A stretch of DNA of 64,000 nt from Allomuricauda sp. (GTDB lineage: Bacteria; Bacteroidota; Bacteroidia; Flavobacteriales; Flavobacteriaceae): the NCBI GenBank assembly GCA_003712125.1, contig RHLF01000001.1, positions 806,001 to 870,000 on the forward strand, read 5' to 3'. The notes beneath the pieces are model-generated. The model was not told the origin of the DNA. It did not search any database and was given only the letters and a program-made list of their open reading frames with translations. Both the position numbers and the translations under genes were made by a program. Positions 25,580-34,766 of the stretch are shown one piece after another. Position 1 is the first letter of the stretch. Every line of letters begins with the position of its first letter.

Positions 25580-26845
25580 GTCAAATCCTATGTCTTTGCG
25601 GTAATAAATCCCTTCAAAACTGATTTTTTTCAGGTTGTCATAAGACCTTGAAAGAGCATCGTTAAAACTGTTTCCGAAAGAAGTTACGGCAAGCACCCTT
25701 CCCCCATTGGTTACTACCGTGTTTCCTTGTTCTTTGGTACCGGCATGAAATACTATGGATTCATCCACCTGGTCAATGCCTTTTATTTCCTTGTTTTTTT
25801 CATAGGCCCCTGGGTACCCGCCAGAAACAGCCATTACCGTAGTTGCCGATCTTTTGTCAACCTTTAACACAACGTCCCCAAGCCGCCCCTGGGCTACGGC
25901 TTGGAATAGTTCCACAAAGTCATTTTGAATACGAGGGATGACAACTTCTGTTTCTGGATCGCCCATACGCACGTTGTATTCGATAACCTTGGGATTGTCT
26001 CCCACTTTAATCAATCCAATGAAAATAAAGCCTTGATATGGAATGTTATCTTGTTGTAAACCCCTTACGGTTGGTTTAACAACGCGATCCTCAATTTTTT
26101 TCATGAAGGATTCGTCGGCAAAAGGAACTGGAGATATCGCGCCCATACCGCCGGTGTTTAATCCTGTATCTCCTTCTCCAATACGCTTATAGTCTTTGGC
26201 TGTAGGGAGTATTTTGTAATCCTTGCCGTCAGTTAAAACAAAGCAGCTCAGTTCGATCCCATCCAAAAACTCCTCTATCACAACTGTCTGGCTGGCATTT
26301 CCAAACTTTGAATCAAGAAGCATTGAAGCCAATTCTTTTTTCGCCTCTTCCAGATTTTGAAGTATGAGCACCCCTTTTCCTGCGGCCAAGCCATCCGCCT
26401 TCAGCACATAGGGTGGCGTCAAAGATTCCAAGAATTCGTAACCTGCCTTTATAGATTCAGAAGTAAAGCTGCTGTAAGCGGCAGTTGGAATATTATGTCT
26501 TTTCATAAACTCCTTTGCAAACTCCTTACTGCCTTCAAGTGTTGCGGCCAATTTTTTTGGGCCGATGACCGCTACCGTTTGCAACTCGACTTCTTTTTCA
26601 AAAAAATCATGAATGCCGTTTACCAAGGGGTTTTCGGGGCCTACCACCACCAAATCAATACCTTCGTTGATTACCAGGTCTTTAATGCCTTGGAAATCAT
26701 CAACGTTAAGCGCCACATTTTCTGCAAACTCTGCGGTTCCTGAATTCCCTGGAGCCGCATAAATCTTTTCGGCTTTCTCACTTTGAGCAAGTTTCCAAAC
26801 AAAAGTATGTTCACGGCCTCCAGAACCTAATACCAAAATCTTCAT
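25574..26845 (-). CDS. purD: Phosphoribosylamine--glycine ligase
   Basis: 423 residues from the ATG at 26845 (MKILVLGSGGREH); a TTG start 18 bases upstream is less likely. The GSGGREHTF N-terminal loop, the ATP-grasp region with LKADGLAAGKGV near 135-150 and GPENPLVNG, and RMGDPETEV near 288 are all present. The enzyme joins 5-phosphoribosylamine to glycine with ATP in step two of purine synthesis. A -7 element (26861-26868) lies 15 bases upstream, so it is probably a separate unit from the polysaccharide genes. Confidence 0.97.
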   Translation of the reverse strand: MKILVLGSGGREHTFVWKLAQSEKAEKIYAAPGNSGTAEFAENVALNVDDFQGIKDLVINEGIDLVVVGPENPLVNGIHDFFEKEVELQTVAVIGPKKLAATLEGSKEFAKEFMKRHNIPTAAYSSFTSESIKAGYEFLESLTPPYVLKADGLAAGKGVLILQNLEEAKKELASMLLDSKFGNASQTVVIEEFLDGIELSCFVLTDGKDYKILPTAKDYKRIGEGDTGLNTGGMGAISPVPFADESFMKKIEDRVVKPTVRGLQQDNIPYQGFIFIGLIKVGDNPKVIEYNVRMGDPETEVVIPRIQNDFVELFQAVAQGRLGDVVLKVDKRSATTVMAVSGGYPGAYEKNKEIKGIDQVDESIVFHAGTKEQGNTVVTNGGRVLAVTSFGNSFNDALSRSYDNLKKISFEGIYYRKDIGFDL

Positions 26846-26860
26846 TCGTCTGATTTTGGG

Positions 26861-26868
26861 CAAAAGTA
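26861..26868 (-). promoter_or_regulatory. -7 element for purD
   Basis: TACTTTTG on the minus strand matches TAnnTTTG and lies 15 bases before the purD ATG. No clear TTG box. Confidence 0.4.
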
Positions 26869-26903
26869 AAATTTAGTATGCTAATTTCTGTAGGGGAAGG
26901 AAG

Positions 26904-27890
26904 CTATTTTTTATTCCGTTCTGAAAAATCACGATGATCGGTTTTTTCGAGCTCTTCCTTAGAAAGGGTCTTGAAATATTCAAAGGTTTTTTTCATGCCT
27001 TCTGCCCGTCCGACTTTTGGTTCCCAGCCTAATATTTCCTTTGCTTTTGAAATATCGGGCTGTCGCTGCATAGGGTCATCCTTTGGAAGTGGTTTGTATA
27101 CTATCTTTTGGTCTGTTCCGGTTAGTTTGATGATTTCTTCCGCGAATTCTTTTATGGTTATTTCATGCGGATTGCCAATATTCATCGGTAGGGTGTAGTC
27201 ACTCATCAAAAGTCTAAAAATACCCTCTATCTCATCATCGACGAAACAGAAAGATCTGGTTTGCGAACCGTCACCAAAAACTGTCAAATCCTCCCCTCTC
27301 AAGGCTTGGCCCATAAATGCAGGTATCACACGACCATCGTTCAGTCGCATTCTTGGGCCATAGGTATTGAATATGCGAACAATTCTAGTATCCAAACCAT
27401 GAAAACGATGGTACGCCATGGTGATGGATTCTTGAAAACGTTTGGCCTCATCGTATACTCCCCTTGGTCCAATGGCATTGACATTGCCGTAGTACTCTTC
27501 TGTTTGTGGATGAACCAAAGGATCACCATAAATTTCAGAAGTGGACGCGATCATAAAACGAGCATTTTTGTCTTTGGCCAGACCCAATAGATTGTGTGTG
27601 CCTAGCGCACCCACCTTTAAGGTCTGAATGGGTATTTTCAAATAATCGATTGGACTTGCGGGAGAAGCAAAATGCAGAATGTAGTCAAGTGGCCCTGATA
27701 CATGTACAAACTTGGTCACATCGTGATGGTAAAACTCAAAATTTTCATTTTTGAATAAGTGTTCGATGTTCTTGAGGTCTCCCGTAATCAGGTTATCCAT
27801 TCCAATTACATAATGACCTTCTTTGATAAACCTATCGCAAAGATGGGAGCCCAGAAATCCTGCTGCGCCCGTTATAAGAGTTCTTTTCAA
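26904..27890 (-). CDS. UDP-glucuronate decarboxylase-like SDR (UDP-xylose synthase family)
   Basis: 328 residues. The Rossmann loop GAAGFLGSH is at 8-16 and the catalytic Y-D-E-A-K at 146-150 (GVYDEAKR), a signature of the UXS branch rather than generic 4-epimerases (YGxSK). [11 protein letters not shown] near 73-83 also fits. Predicted reaction: UDP-glucuronate to UDP-xylose plus CO2, supplying xylose for the glycan. No UDP-glucose dehydrogenase gene is visible here, so UDP-glucuronate must come from elsewhere. It is last in the polysaccharide locus, with its own promoter at 27913-27940. Confidence 0.85.
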   Translation of the reverse strand: MKRTLITGAAGFLGSHLCDRFIKEGHYVIGMDNLITGDLKNIEHLFKNENFEFYHHDVTKFVHVSGPLDYILHFASPASPIDYLKIPIQTLKVGALGTHNLLGLAKDKNARFMIASTSEIYGDPLVHPQTEEYYGNVNAIGPRGVYDEAKRFQESITMAYHRFHGLDTRIVRIFNTYGPRMRLNDGRVIPAFMGQALRGEDLTVFGDGSQTRSFCFVDDEIEGIFRLLMSDYTLPMNIGNPHEITIKEFAEEIIKLTGTDQKIVYKPLPKDDPMQRQPDISKAKEILGWEPKVGRAEGMKKTFEYFKTLSKEELEKTDHRDFSERNKK

Positions 27891-27912
27891 TTGACAAATT
27901 ATTTGTTGGTCT

Positions 27913-27940
27913 CAAATATAGTCATATGCCCATATGTCAA
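27913..27940 (-). promoter_or_regulatory. Bacteroidota-type promoter for the UXS-like gene
   Basis: TTG (27940-27938), 17-base spacer and TATATTTG (27920-27913) on the minus strand; 22 bases to the ATG at 27890. Confidence 0.6.
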
Positions 27941-27989
27941 TGACATTTACTGGTTAAAATGCAATTTACTGGGTGGAAACGTAGTTGGC

Positions 27990-29357
27990 TCAAACACCAC
28001 GGGAAAAAAGTACCGTTGTAATGGTCTTTAGAATAATTCGCAAATCTAATGTGATGGACTTGTTCTTTATATAGTACAAGTCGTACTCTAGCTTTTTAAT
28101 GGAATCTTCCAAGTTTTCTCCATATTTAAACTTTACCTGAGCCCATCCGGTGATTCCAGGTTTTATAAGGTGCCTAGTGTCGTAAAAAGGCGTGATTTCA
28201 TTGAGTTTGTCAACAAAAACCCTTCGTTCAGGTCTTGGCCCTATGAATTGCATGTCCCTATTGATGATTGATATCACTTGGGGTAATTCATCAATTCTGA
28301 ACATTCTGAGTATTTTTCCAAAAGGGGTAATTCTAGAATCCCCTTTATGGGCCATTTTTGCACCACTTTTTTCAGCGTCCACTACCATGGATCTGAATTT
28401 GTAGATCTTAAACGGTTCCCCATATCGCCCTACTCTTTCTTGAACGTAAAAAAGAGGGCCTCTATTAAAAAATAGATTTAAGAACCAAACCCAAGGCGTT
28501 ACCAATAAAAAAATTAGTCCAACGATGAGCGAAAGGACAAAGTTTACGCAAAAACTAAAAATTAGCTGTAGGTATCTAATCTTATTGTTTTTGAGATGAA
28601 GAATTTCATAATAACTATCGTTTCTAGACTTTAACGGCAGGGCTTCATATGAGTTCTCGTAAAAGGAAGTAAAAGAAATGACCTCTTTCCCCTTAAGGAT
28701 AAACCTGATAATCATATTGTCTGGCCCTTCGGTCAAACGATAATAATCTTTGATGTTTAGTATTATCGCATCTACTTTGTCGACCGCTGTTAAAAAGAAG
28801 TTTTTGTTCATCAAAGACTGGTGGTCTATAGAGTAGGTGAGCTTGACCTTGTAAAATGTCTGGTTTTCACCTCCATCAATTATTGCAATATCTTCCCGCA
28901 AACTATCTGAGGAAGATTTATCATAGACATAGAGCACTGTTTTCGTTACCGGAATAATTCTAAATACATTGCCGAAAAAAAATCGCCATAAACCGATTTC
29001 AATTGGAGTCAGTATCAAGAAAAGCAATAAGGGAAACCTCCAAAAACTAACGTCGTAGGTTATAACCGTGAATATAAAGACGAGAAAGACATAAATGGCG
29101 GTAATATATATTGATTGTGAGAAAACATACCGCCTTTTAGCCACTTTTTCGAGGTTGTAAAAATCCAATATGTAGGACAATAGAAGAAAAATGACCACTC
29201 CGAAAGCGAACACACCCGTCTTTAAGGTGGTGGAAATAAATTCTTCATCAATCGCATGATTGATCAATAAATTAAGGGAGGCCAAGACAATTAAAAGGTC
29301 GCCTATCAAAAGAATAAACTTTCGTTCAATAACATTAAGTATCGATGGCCTAGGCAT
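27990..29357 (-). CDS. Initiating sugar-phosphate transferase (polyprenyl glycosylphosphotransferase)
   Basis: 455 residues. About four N-terminal membrane helices and a degenerate nucleotide-binding-like domain precede a further membrane helix near 265-290. The bacterial sugar transferase domain follows, with KIYKFRSM, RMFRIDELPQ, GPRPER and PGITGWAQV in order. The family starts repeat-unit synthesis by transferring a hexose-1-phosphate (often glucose or galactose) from a UDP-sugar to undecaprenyl phosphate at the inner membrane. This makes it the committed step of the polysaccharide locus. Confidence 0.93.
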   Translation of the reverse strand: MPRPSILNVIERKFILLIGDLLIVLASLNLLINHAIDEEFISTTLKTGVFAFGVVIFLLLSYILDFYNLEKVAKRRYVFSQSIYITAIYVFLVFIFTVITYDVSFWRFPLLLFLILTPIEIGLWRFFFGNVFRIIPVTKTVLYVYDKSSSDSLREDIAIIDGGENQTFYKVKLTYSIDHQSLMNKNFFLTAVDKVDAIILNIKDYYRLTEGPDNMIIRFILKGKEVISFTSFYENSYEALPLKSRNDSYYEILHLKNNKIRYLQLIFSFCVNFVLSLIVGLIFLLVTPWVWFLNLFFNRGPLFYVQERVGRYGEPFKIYKFRSMVVDAEKSGAKMAHKGDSRITPFGKILRMFRIDELPQVISIINRDMQFIGPRPERRVFVDKLNEITPFYDTRHLIKPGITGWAQVKFKYGENLEDSIKKLEYDLYYIKNKSITLDLRIILKTITTVLFSRGV

Positions 29358-29390
29358 AGTAACCTTGAGTTTTAACTAAGACAAAATGTT

Positions 29391-30644
29391 TTAAAATTCT
29401 TTTTCTTCAAGTGATCGAAGGGTTAAATGGAATTTTTTGTTGATGACCTCATAGGTGCAGTTTTCAATCAAATAATTATAGCCCTTGATCCCATATTCCC
29501 TTAGTTTCTTTTTATCTAAACTAGTAAAATATTCCAATTTTTGACTCAGTTGGGCAGCATCTTCAGGTTCGATGACATAGCCCGCACCGGAATAGGTCAC
29601 AGGATTTTCTTTTGAGCTCAACGCCTGAATAATTGGCTTTTTCGCATTAAAATAGTCGAAGGTCTTTAGTTGGGAAGTACCGAATTCATACACCTTAGAA
29701 TTTTTAAAGCCTTTGCCCATAAACAACAGGTCCATTTTTTTTAAAAATGCAGCAACATATTGTTTTGGAATCTTATTTATAAATACAATCTTATCATTTC
29801 CATTTGCCAATTCTTGTAACCTTTCTTTCTCGGGACCACCCCCTAGGATGTAGAGCTTCAAATTCTTTTTTTCCGAGGCACGAACAACTTCAATAACAGT
29901 ATCCAATGGATTTGCCACAACCAAAGTGCCGGCGTACGCAACTTTGAAATCTTCCTCACTGATCGGAGTGCTAATAACATCTCCTAAATCCATGTTTGGA
30001 TTATCTTCACTTAAGGAATACCCATTTGTAATCCATTGATAGTTGAAATTAGAATGGTTTAAAACCTGCTTGATGTGTACATCTGCTCTTGGAAGCACAG
30101 AAATGACCAAATCGGCATTGGAATAGGCCCATTTTTCGAGGATTCCAAGAAATCGGATAAAAAGATTGTCCTCACTATAGCCCCCGAACTCGATTGCTGA
30201 TAGCGGCCATAAATCTCTAATTTCAAACACCAATTTACACCGAGGATAAAGTAGCTTAAAAAACATCAGATTTACTACGGGCAAAATGGGTAGGGACGAT
30301 AATATGATGATATCCGGTTTAGGGACTTTCTTTTTTGATATAAATGGCAACAAAAAAAGACCTAATGTGAAAAAGATCCAGTTTAGAATTCTGCCAAGGC
30401 CCCCTGAAATTTTGTATTTATTTACTTTTAAAATCAATGTGGGCACTTCAACAGCGACATATTTATACAATCCCCTAAATCTATTATGTCTTTGGGGGGC
30501 ATGGGCAAATGAAGCTGTAATCAGAAGCGGCTTATATTCTGTTTTGGCATTTAGATATTTTGCAATATAATAATGGCGATAACCTTCTCCCTCAATATCT
30601 GGGGTAGTGATATATTGATTGATAAACCAAACGTTTTTTTTCAA
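29391..30644 (-). CDS. Glycosyltransferase family 4 (WbuB-like)
   Basis: 417 residues. The N-terminus MKKNVWFINQYITTPDIEGEG is typical of WbuB-type GT4 enzymes, with a hydrophobic stretch at about 90-105 that may associate with the membrane. The donor domain has VAYAGTLVVANPLDTVIE near 235-250, LYILGGGPEKERL near 268 and the C-terminal PIIQALSS / GAGYVIEPEDA region. It probably adds a sugar to the lipid-linked repeat unit in the cytosol; donor and acceptor are unknown. Confidence 0.88.
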   Translation of the reverse strand: MKKNVWFINQYITTPDIEGEGYRHYYIAKYLNAKTEYKPLLITASFAHAPQRHNRFRGLYKYVAVEVPTLILKVNKYKISGGLGRILNWIFFTLGLFLLPFISKKKVPKPDIIILSSLPILPVVNLMFFKLLYPRCKLVFEIRDLWPLSAIEFGGYSEDNLFIRFLGILEKWAYSNADLVISVLPRADVHIKQVLNHSNFNYQWITNGYSLSEDNPNMDLGDVISTPISEEDFKVAYAGTLVVANPLDTVIEVVRASEKKNLKLYILGGGPEKERLQELANGNDKIVFINKIPKQYVAAFLKKMDLLFMGKGFKNSKVYEFGTSQLKTFDYFNAKKPIIQALSSKENPVTYSGAGYVIEPEDAAQLSQKLEYFTSLDKKKLREYGIKGYNYLIENCTYEVINKKFHLTLRSLEEKEF

Positions 30645-30904
30645 ATCCTTTTTATAATTCTATTCGCAATCGTTTCGCCAGTTTGCAAGGAAGTGATTGC
30701 CGGCGGGTTAACTTTAAAGGCATCACGCTTCCTTTGAGTTCTATGCTGTAAGTCTTACCCCGCTGTTTCCAATATTTTCGTGATAGGTTAAGGATTCTTA
30801 TTTTACTAGAAAGACGATTTTTAAACCGGATCCCCTTTGTATTGGTTGTATCAACCCATAAATTGACAATGCGGCCCTACTAACAGCTAAATTATTTACC
30901 GTTA
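30645..30904 (-). other. 260-base gap in the polysaccharide locus, possible gene remnant
   Basis: Between the GT4 gene and the aminotransferase gene. The minus-strand frame 30876-30652 is open for 74 codons with protein-like composition (for example NLWVDTTNTKG, IRILNLSRKYW) but is preceded by a stop and has no upstream start codon. It may be the 3' end of a decayed gene or chance. No other feature seen. Confidence 0.25.
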
Positions 30905-32002
30905 TTACGCATAAAATTTCTTGATTGCATTAACCACCTCAGAACTGTCCTCAAGGGTCAAATGCTCCCCAATAGGAAGACTCAATAGTTTAGTATCCGA
31001 TTCATTGGCAAAAAAGGGTTCCTTTGCTTTGTTTAAATAAGCATACGCTGCCAGTTTAGGTAGCGCAATGGGATAGTGAATGCCTGTATTAATGTCGTTC
31101 TCCTTAAGAAATTTTGCCAACTCGTCCCTGTTCTCGGTTCGAATGACAAATAGGTGATAGACTTGTCGTGCCCACTCTTCGCGACGTGGTAAGACAATGT
31201 CATTACAATCCCGCAATTGTTCAAGATAAAAATCTGCAATTTTAATTCGTTGCCGGGTCCAATCTTCTAAATATTTTAGCTTTACGTTTAAGACAGCTGC
31301 CTGAATATTATCTAGACGGCTATTTCTCCCTTCGAAGAGGTGATTGTATTTTTCCAACCTTCCGTGATTCGCAATCATTCTACATTTCACGGCCAACTCC
31401 TCGTTGTTGGTGGTTATGGCTCCTGCATCGCCATATGCGCCAAGATTTTTACCGGGATAGAAACTAAAGGTGCCTATATCACCCAAGGCTCCAATTCTTT
31501 TTCCACGGAACTCAGCAGCATGTGCCTGAGCGCAATCTTCTATCACCTTCAACCCATACTCATTGGCAATTTCAAGTATACTGCCCATGTCGCAAGGGTG
31601 TCCGTAAAGGTGTACCGCAATAATGGCTTTGGTATTTGGGGTAACCGCTTTTTTAAGACTTTCAATATCTATAGTATAATTATGGCGGTTGCAATCACAA
31701 AAAACCACTTTGTGACCCATTCTAGTGACTGCCTCTGTACTAGCTATAAAGCTATTTGCAGGAACTATGATTTCGGAACCTTTGGGGAAATCAAGTGCCT
31801 CAATGGCGATTTCCAAGGCATCTGTCCCATTCGCCATTCCAATACAATATGTTGCATTTTGAAATGTTGCGAAATCATTTTCAAATTTCTTGATTTCCTC
31901 TCCCCCTATAAAAGCCGTTTTATTTATTACGGCTTGAATAGCTTCATTAATTTCTTCACTAATCGTACTGTATTGGTATTTTAAATCAAGGAATTTTATC
32001 AT
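30905..32002 (-). CDS. DegT/DnrJ/EryC1/StrS sugar aminotransferase
   Basis: 365 residues, the standard length. The PLP lysine is Lys185 in SFYPGKNLGAYGDAG, with EDCAQAH at 155-161 and the MANGTDALE phosphate-site motif at 56-64. The family transaminates 3- or 4-keto NDP-sugars using glutamate. Its start overlaps the formyltransferase stop region by 4 bases, and the oxidoreductase lies just upstream, so the three form a biosynthetic set. The closest functional parallel is WlbC/WbpE, which makes 3-amino-uronic acid sugars; other keto-sugar targets cannot be excluded. Confidence 0.92.
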   Translation of the reverse strand: MIKFLDLKYQYSTISEEINEAIQAVINKTAFIGGEEIKKFENDFATFQNATYCIGMANGTDALEIAIEALDFPKGSEIIVPANSFIASTEAVTRMGHKVVFCDCNRHNYTIDIESLKKAVTPNTKAIIAVHLYGHPCDMGSILEIANEYGLKVIEDCAQAHAAEFRGKRIGALGDIGTFSFYPGKNLGAYGDAGAITTNNEELAVKCRMIANHGRLEKYNHLFEGRNSRLDNIQAAVLNVKLKYLEDWTRQRIKIADFYLEQLRDCNDIVLPRREEWARQVYHLFVIRTENRDELAKFLKENDINTGIHYPIALPKLAAYAYLNKAKEPFFANESDTKLLSLPIGEHLTLEDSSEVVNAIKKFYA

Positions 32003-32730
32003 ATTTCTTTAGTTAAGTACACCTTGTGGGCATCAACAATAGTGTACGGTGGTTCAAATCCGGAAAAATGGGTGGCCCTAATATGACGGTTTATTTTTTC
32101 TGATGGCCAATCTAGGTCTATCTGTTTTATATCGGCTATTTCCTTTCTATAATGAATCGAAGTGCCCCTTTCAGATACAAATTCTATTTGAGGGGTCATC
32201 TGGTAGTTTCCGGCTATCAATTTGGCCAAACTTTGTTCGAATAGCTCCACTGATTTTTTAAACGTTATGTCATATAGTTCCTCTACCCAAATATTTTTGG
32301 AGATTGGAAATCTGCTCTCAAAAATAATATCCCCAGAATCTATACCTTCTTCCAATCGATGAAGGGTAGTGCCGAAAAGCTCTTTGCCTTCAAGAATCGC
32401 AAATGAGAATTGATTACAACCGCGGTATTCTGGCAGTGGAGCCATGTGAAGGTTTACTGTAATCTCACTTGCTTTTGATATATGTTGCTTCTTTAAAATC
32501 TCGTGATATTGAACAGAAATCGTGATATCCACTTCAGGAATATTCAAATAGCCGTCAAGACCATCGATCAACTCAATATGATTTTCCTTCGCATATTCAG
32601 TAATCTCCTTGCCTCTAGCGTTTGTTGCGACCCCAACTATTTCAAAAGACAGTTCCTCAGATTTGTCATGCAATATTTTAAGGCATTCCAAACCGATTTT
32701 TTTTGCGCCCAGAAAGACAACTTTCTTCAT
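31999..32730 (-). CDS. Sugar N-formyltransferase (formyltransferase family)
   Basis: 243 residues. The 10-formyltetrahydrofolate-dependent fold is shown by the catalytic triad positions Asn93, His95 and Asp131: VNLHMAPLPEYRG at 92-104 and TTLHRLEEGIDSGDI at 121-135. At 243 residues it is much shorter than methionyl-tRNA formyltransferase (~310) and lacks an obvious tRNA-binding extension, fitting the sugar N-formyltransferase group. It overlaps the aminotransferase gene, so the acceptor is likely the amino sugar that enzyme makes. Confidence 0.85.
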   Translation of the reverse strand: MKKVVFLGAKKIGLECLKILHDKSEELSFEIVGVATNARGKEITEYAKENHIELIDGLDGYLNIPEVDITISVQYHEILKKQHISKASEITVNLHMAPLPEYRGCNQFSFAILEGKELFGTTLHRLEEGIDSGDIIFESRFPISKNIWVEELYDITFKKSVELFEQSLAKLIAGNYQMTPQIEFVSERGTSIHYRKEIADIKQIDLDWPSEKINRHIRATHFSGFEPPYTIVDAHKVYLTKEI

Positions 32731-32733
32731 CGA

Positions 32734-33756
32734 CTATATGGGTTTATTGCGATCCTCCATTTTGGAGTATATCTTATCAATAATCTCAACGGTTTTAAGC
32801 CCTTCAAATCCATTTGCCGAGATTACCCCATCGTTCGTCAAAACTTCCAAAACGTTTTCATATACCTTGTCATGGTTCGACATTGAACCTTGATATTGAC
32901 CGTAATTATTGGCTGTATTCCCTTTTGGCAAATCCTTTATTTCCAAGCCCTCAATGTTTTGGTATTCCAATTCGTTAAGGTATTGCCCTCCAATTTTAAC
33001 TGTTCCTTTCTCACCAAAAATTGTCAACGAACCTTCCATGTTTTTTCCAAAACTATTGACCGTATAATTGATCGTTCCAATAGCACCATTATAAAATTCA
33101 AGGGCTATTGCACCATTGTCATCAAAATCAGCGATTCCTTGATGATTAAAATTACCTCCGAATACCTCAACGTTTTTTATATCCCCAATCATCCAGTATA
33201 AAAGATCAATGAAATGACTGAACTGTGTGTAAAGGGTACCTCCGTCGAGCTCTAAGGATCCTTTCCAAGAGTTATGATAATAATCTGGATTTCTGTTCCA
33301 GAAACAATTCAATTGAACGGAAAAAATGCGCCCAAGTTTCCCTTGGTCAATAATTTTCTTAACGGCTTCAACAGGTGGGTTAAATCTGTTTTGCTTTACT
33401 ATCATTAATCTTTTGTTGGCACTTTCAGCGGCCTTTATCATTTCACCGCAATCGTAAACGCTGGTAGCCATGGGTTTTTCGCAAAGCACGTGAAATCCAG
33501 ATTTTAAGGCTTTAATGCTATGTTCTGCATGTAAGCCGTTAGGGGTGCATATGGCAACCAGGTCGAGCTCCTTTTCTTCTTCTAACATTTTATCAATCGA
33601 CATGTAAGGCGTCACTTCGTCGCTGTCAGCCAATAGGTTCACCTTGTCTTCGTCTATATCACAGACTGCAATCAAATTGCCAATATTTTTAATATGTCCG
33701 GCATGCCTTTGACCTATTCTTCCGCATCCGACAATACCAAAGTTTAATTTCTTCAT
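32734..33756 (-). CDS. Gfo/Idh/MocA family NAD-dependent sugar oxidoreductase
   Basis: 340 residues. The Rossmann motif GCGRIGQRHAGHI is at 10-22 and the hallmark Glu-Lys-Pro at 93-95 (CEKPMATS). A GGTLYTQFSHFIDLLYW segment near 190 supplies the usual catalytic His/Asp region. In glycan loci, relatives such as WlbA/WbpB oxidise the C3 hydroxyl of a UDP-sugar uronate, giving the 3-keto sugar used by the adjacent aminotransferase. The gene is 3 bases upstream of the formyltransferase. Confidence 0.9.
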   Translation of the reverse strand: MKKLNFGIVGCGRIGQRHAGHIKNIGNLIAVCDIDEDKVNLLADSDEVTPYMSIDKMLEEEKELDLVAICTPNGLHAEHSIKALKSGFHVLCEKPMATSVYDCGEMIKAAESANKRLMIVKQNRFNPPVEAVKKIIDQGKLGRIFSVQLNCFWNRNPDYYHNSWKGSLELDGGTLYTQFSHFIDLLYWMIGDIKNVEVFGGNFNHQGIADFDDNGAIALEFYNGAIGTINYTVNSFGKNMEGSLTIFGEKGTVKIGGQYLNELEYQNIEGLEIKDLPKGNTANNYGQYQGSMSNHDKVYENVLEVLTNDGVISANGFEGLKTVEIIDKIYSKMEDRNKPI

Positions 33757-33902
33757 TTATCCATTATTTATGCTGAAAATTCTTTGCATGGAAATGCTTT
33801 CCATTGCATCTAGTGAGTAGAAGGTTGTTGAACGATGATTCTTGACCTTGATATTCAATTTTAGATTTTGAAGGTCCTGTAATGATCATATCACCTATCA
33901 TA

Positions 33903-34661
33903 TCAACGCTTAGAACCCGAAAATTTAAGTAGTACCTGCCAAGAATGTTTTCTTAAAAAAGGAAGGATTTTAAAAAGTATCCCGTCAACGCCATTAAAAA
34001 ATTTTAGAAGTCCGTTCGGAATATTCTTTTTAAACACAAGCGGTAATGCCAAAGTTGTCAGGTAAAAATGTTTGACTTCAATATTCTCAAAATACGATTC
34101 TGCTTGTTTAAGGTCTTTCATCAATAACGGATGCTCATCTTCCGTTCTAATCTCTGGAGTCTTATTTCGAAACCCATTGATTATTGGATTATGGCCCAAG
34201 GGTTCAATGAAGATTGCCGTTCCATCCGGTTTTAATTTTTCCGAAATGCTTTTGTAGGCTTTTTCCAAATCTAAATGATGCAGAATTCCTGTGCCAAAAA
34301 TTACATCAAAGTAATCATCTTTAAAGGTCATCTCCTCTGCGTTCATCACTTGATAATCAATGTTGAGTTTCTTTTCCTGTGCCTCACCAGAGAGCTGATT
34401 GATAGCGTAATCCGAAATGTCTATGCCATGACAATTGGCTCCTTGTTTGGCGAGCTCCTCCAGTCGATCACCTTTTCCCATACCACAACCATACTCAAGA
34501 TATGTTTTGCTTTGGGGATGAGACAATATAAAATCTTCATAAGATTCGTGGATGCTTTTGTTAATGGCATAAAACCGCCCGACTTTATCTCGTGTTTGTT
34601 CCTCGAAGATTTGATTGTGAAAATCTTGTTCGTCGCGAAGACGTTCTTCTACTGCTTTCAT
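33903..34661 (-). CDS. Class I SAM-dependent methyltransferase
   Basis: 252 residues from ATG 34661 (MKAVEERLRDEQDFHNQIF). The SAM-binding loop E-Y-G-C-G-M-G is at 56-62, with GIDISDYAI and ILHHL downstream in normal order. The alternative start at 34721 adds residues that overlap the upstream region without family character. It is probably a glycan-modifying methyltransferase, given its position among glycosyltransferases, but the target is unknown. A -7 element TATCTTTG lies at 34704-34697. Confidence 0.85.
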   Translation of the reverse strand: MKAVEERLRDEQDFHNQIFEEQTRDKVGRFYAINKSIHESYEDFILSHPQSKTYLEYGCGMGKGDRLEELAKQGANCHGIDISDYAINQLSGEAQEKKLNIDYQVMNAEEMTFKDDYFDVIFGTGILHHLDLEKAYKSISEKLKPDGTAIFIEPLGHNPIINGFRNKTPEIRTEDEHPLLMKDLKQAESYFENIEVKHFYLTTLALPLVFKKNIPNGLLKFFNGVDGILFKILPFLRKHSWQVLLKFSGSKR

Positions 34662-34696
34662 AGTAAAATGGGTGACGCTGAGTTCTAAATTTGGCT

Positions 34697-34704
34697 CAAA
34701 GATA
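34697..34704 (-). promoter_or_regulatory. -7 element before the methyltransferase gene
   Basis: TATCTTTG on the minus strand, 35 bases before the ATG at 34661. A TTG is present but only 14 bases away, too close for the consensus. Confidence 0.25.
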
Positions 34705-34766
34705 TAAAAAAGAAGAAGCAAATGGCATACGCTGATTGCTTCAGAACTCTCACAAGTACTTAGGTT

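Noticed and set aside
33788-33804. Inverted repeat ATGGAAA-TGC-TTTCCAT between the methyltransferase and oxidoreductase genes
   Set aside because: Short stem, no T-run and no related copies; no support for a terminator or operator.
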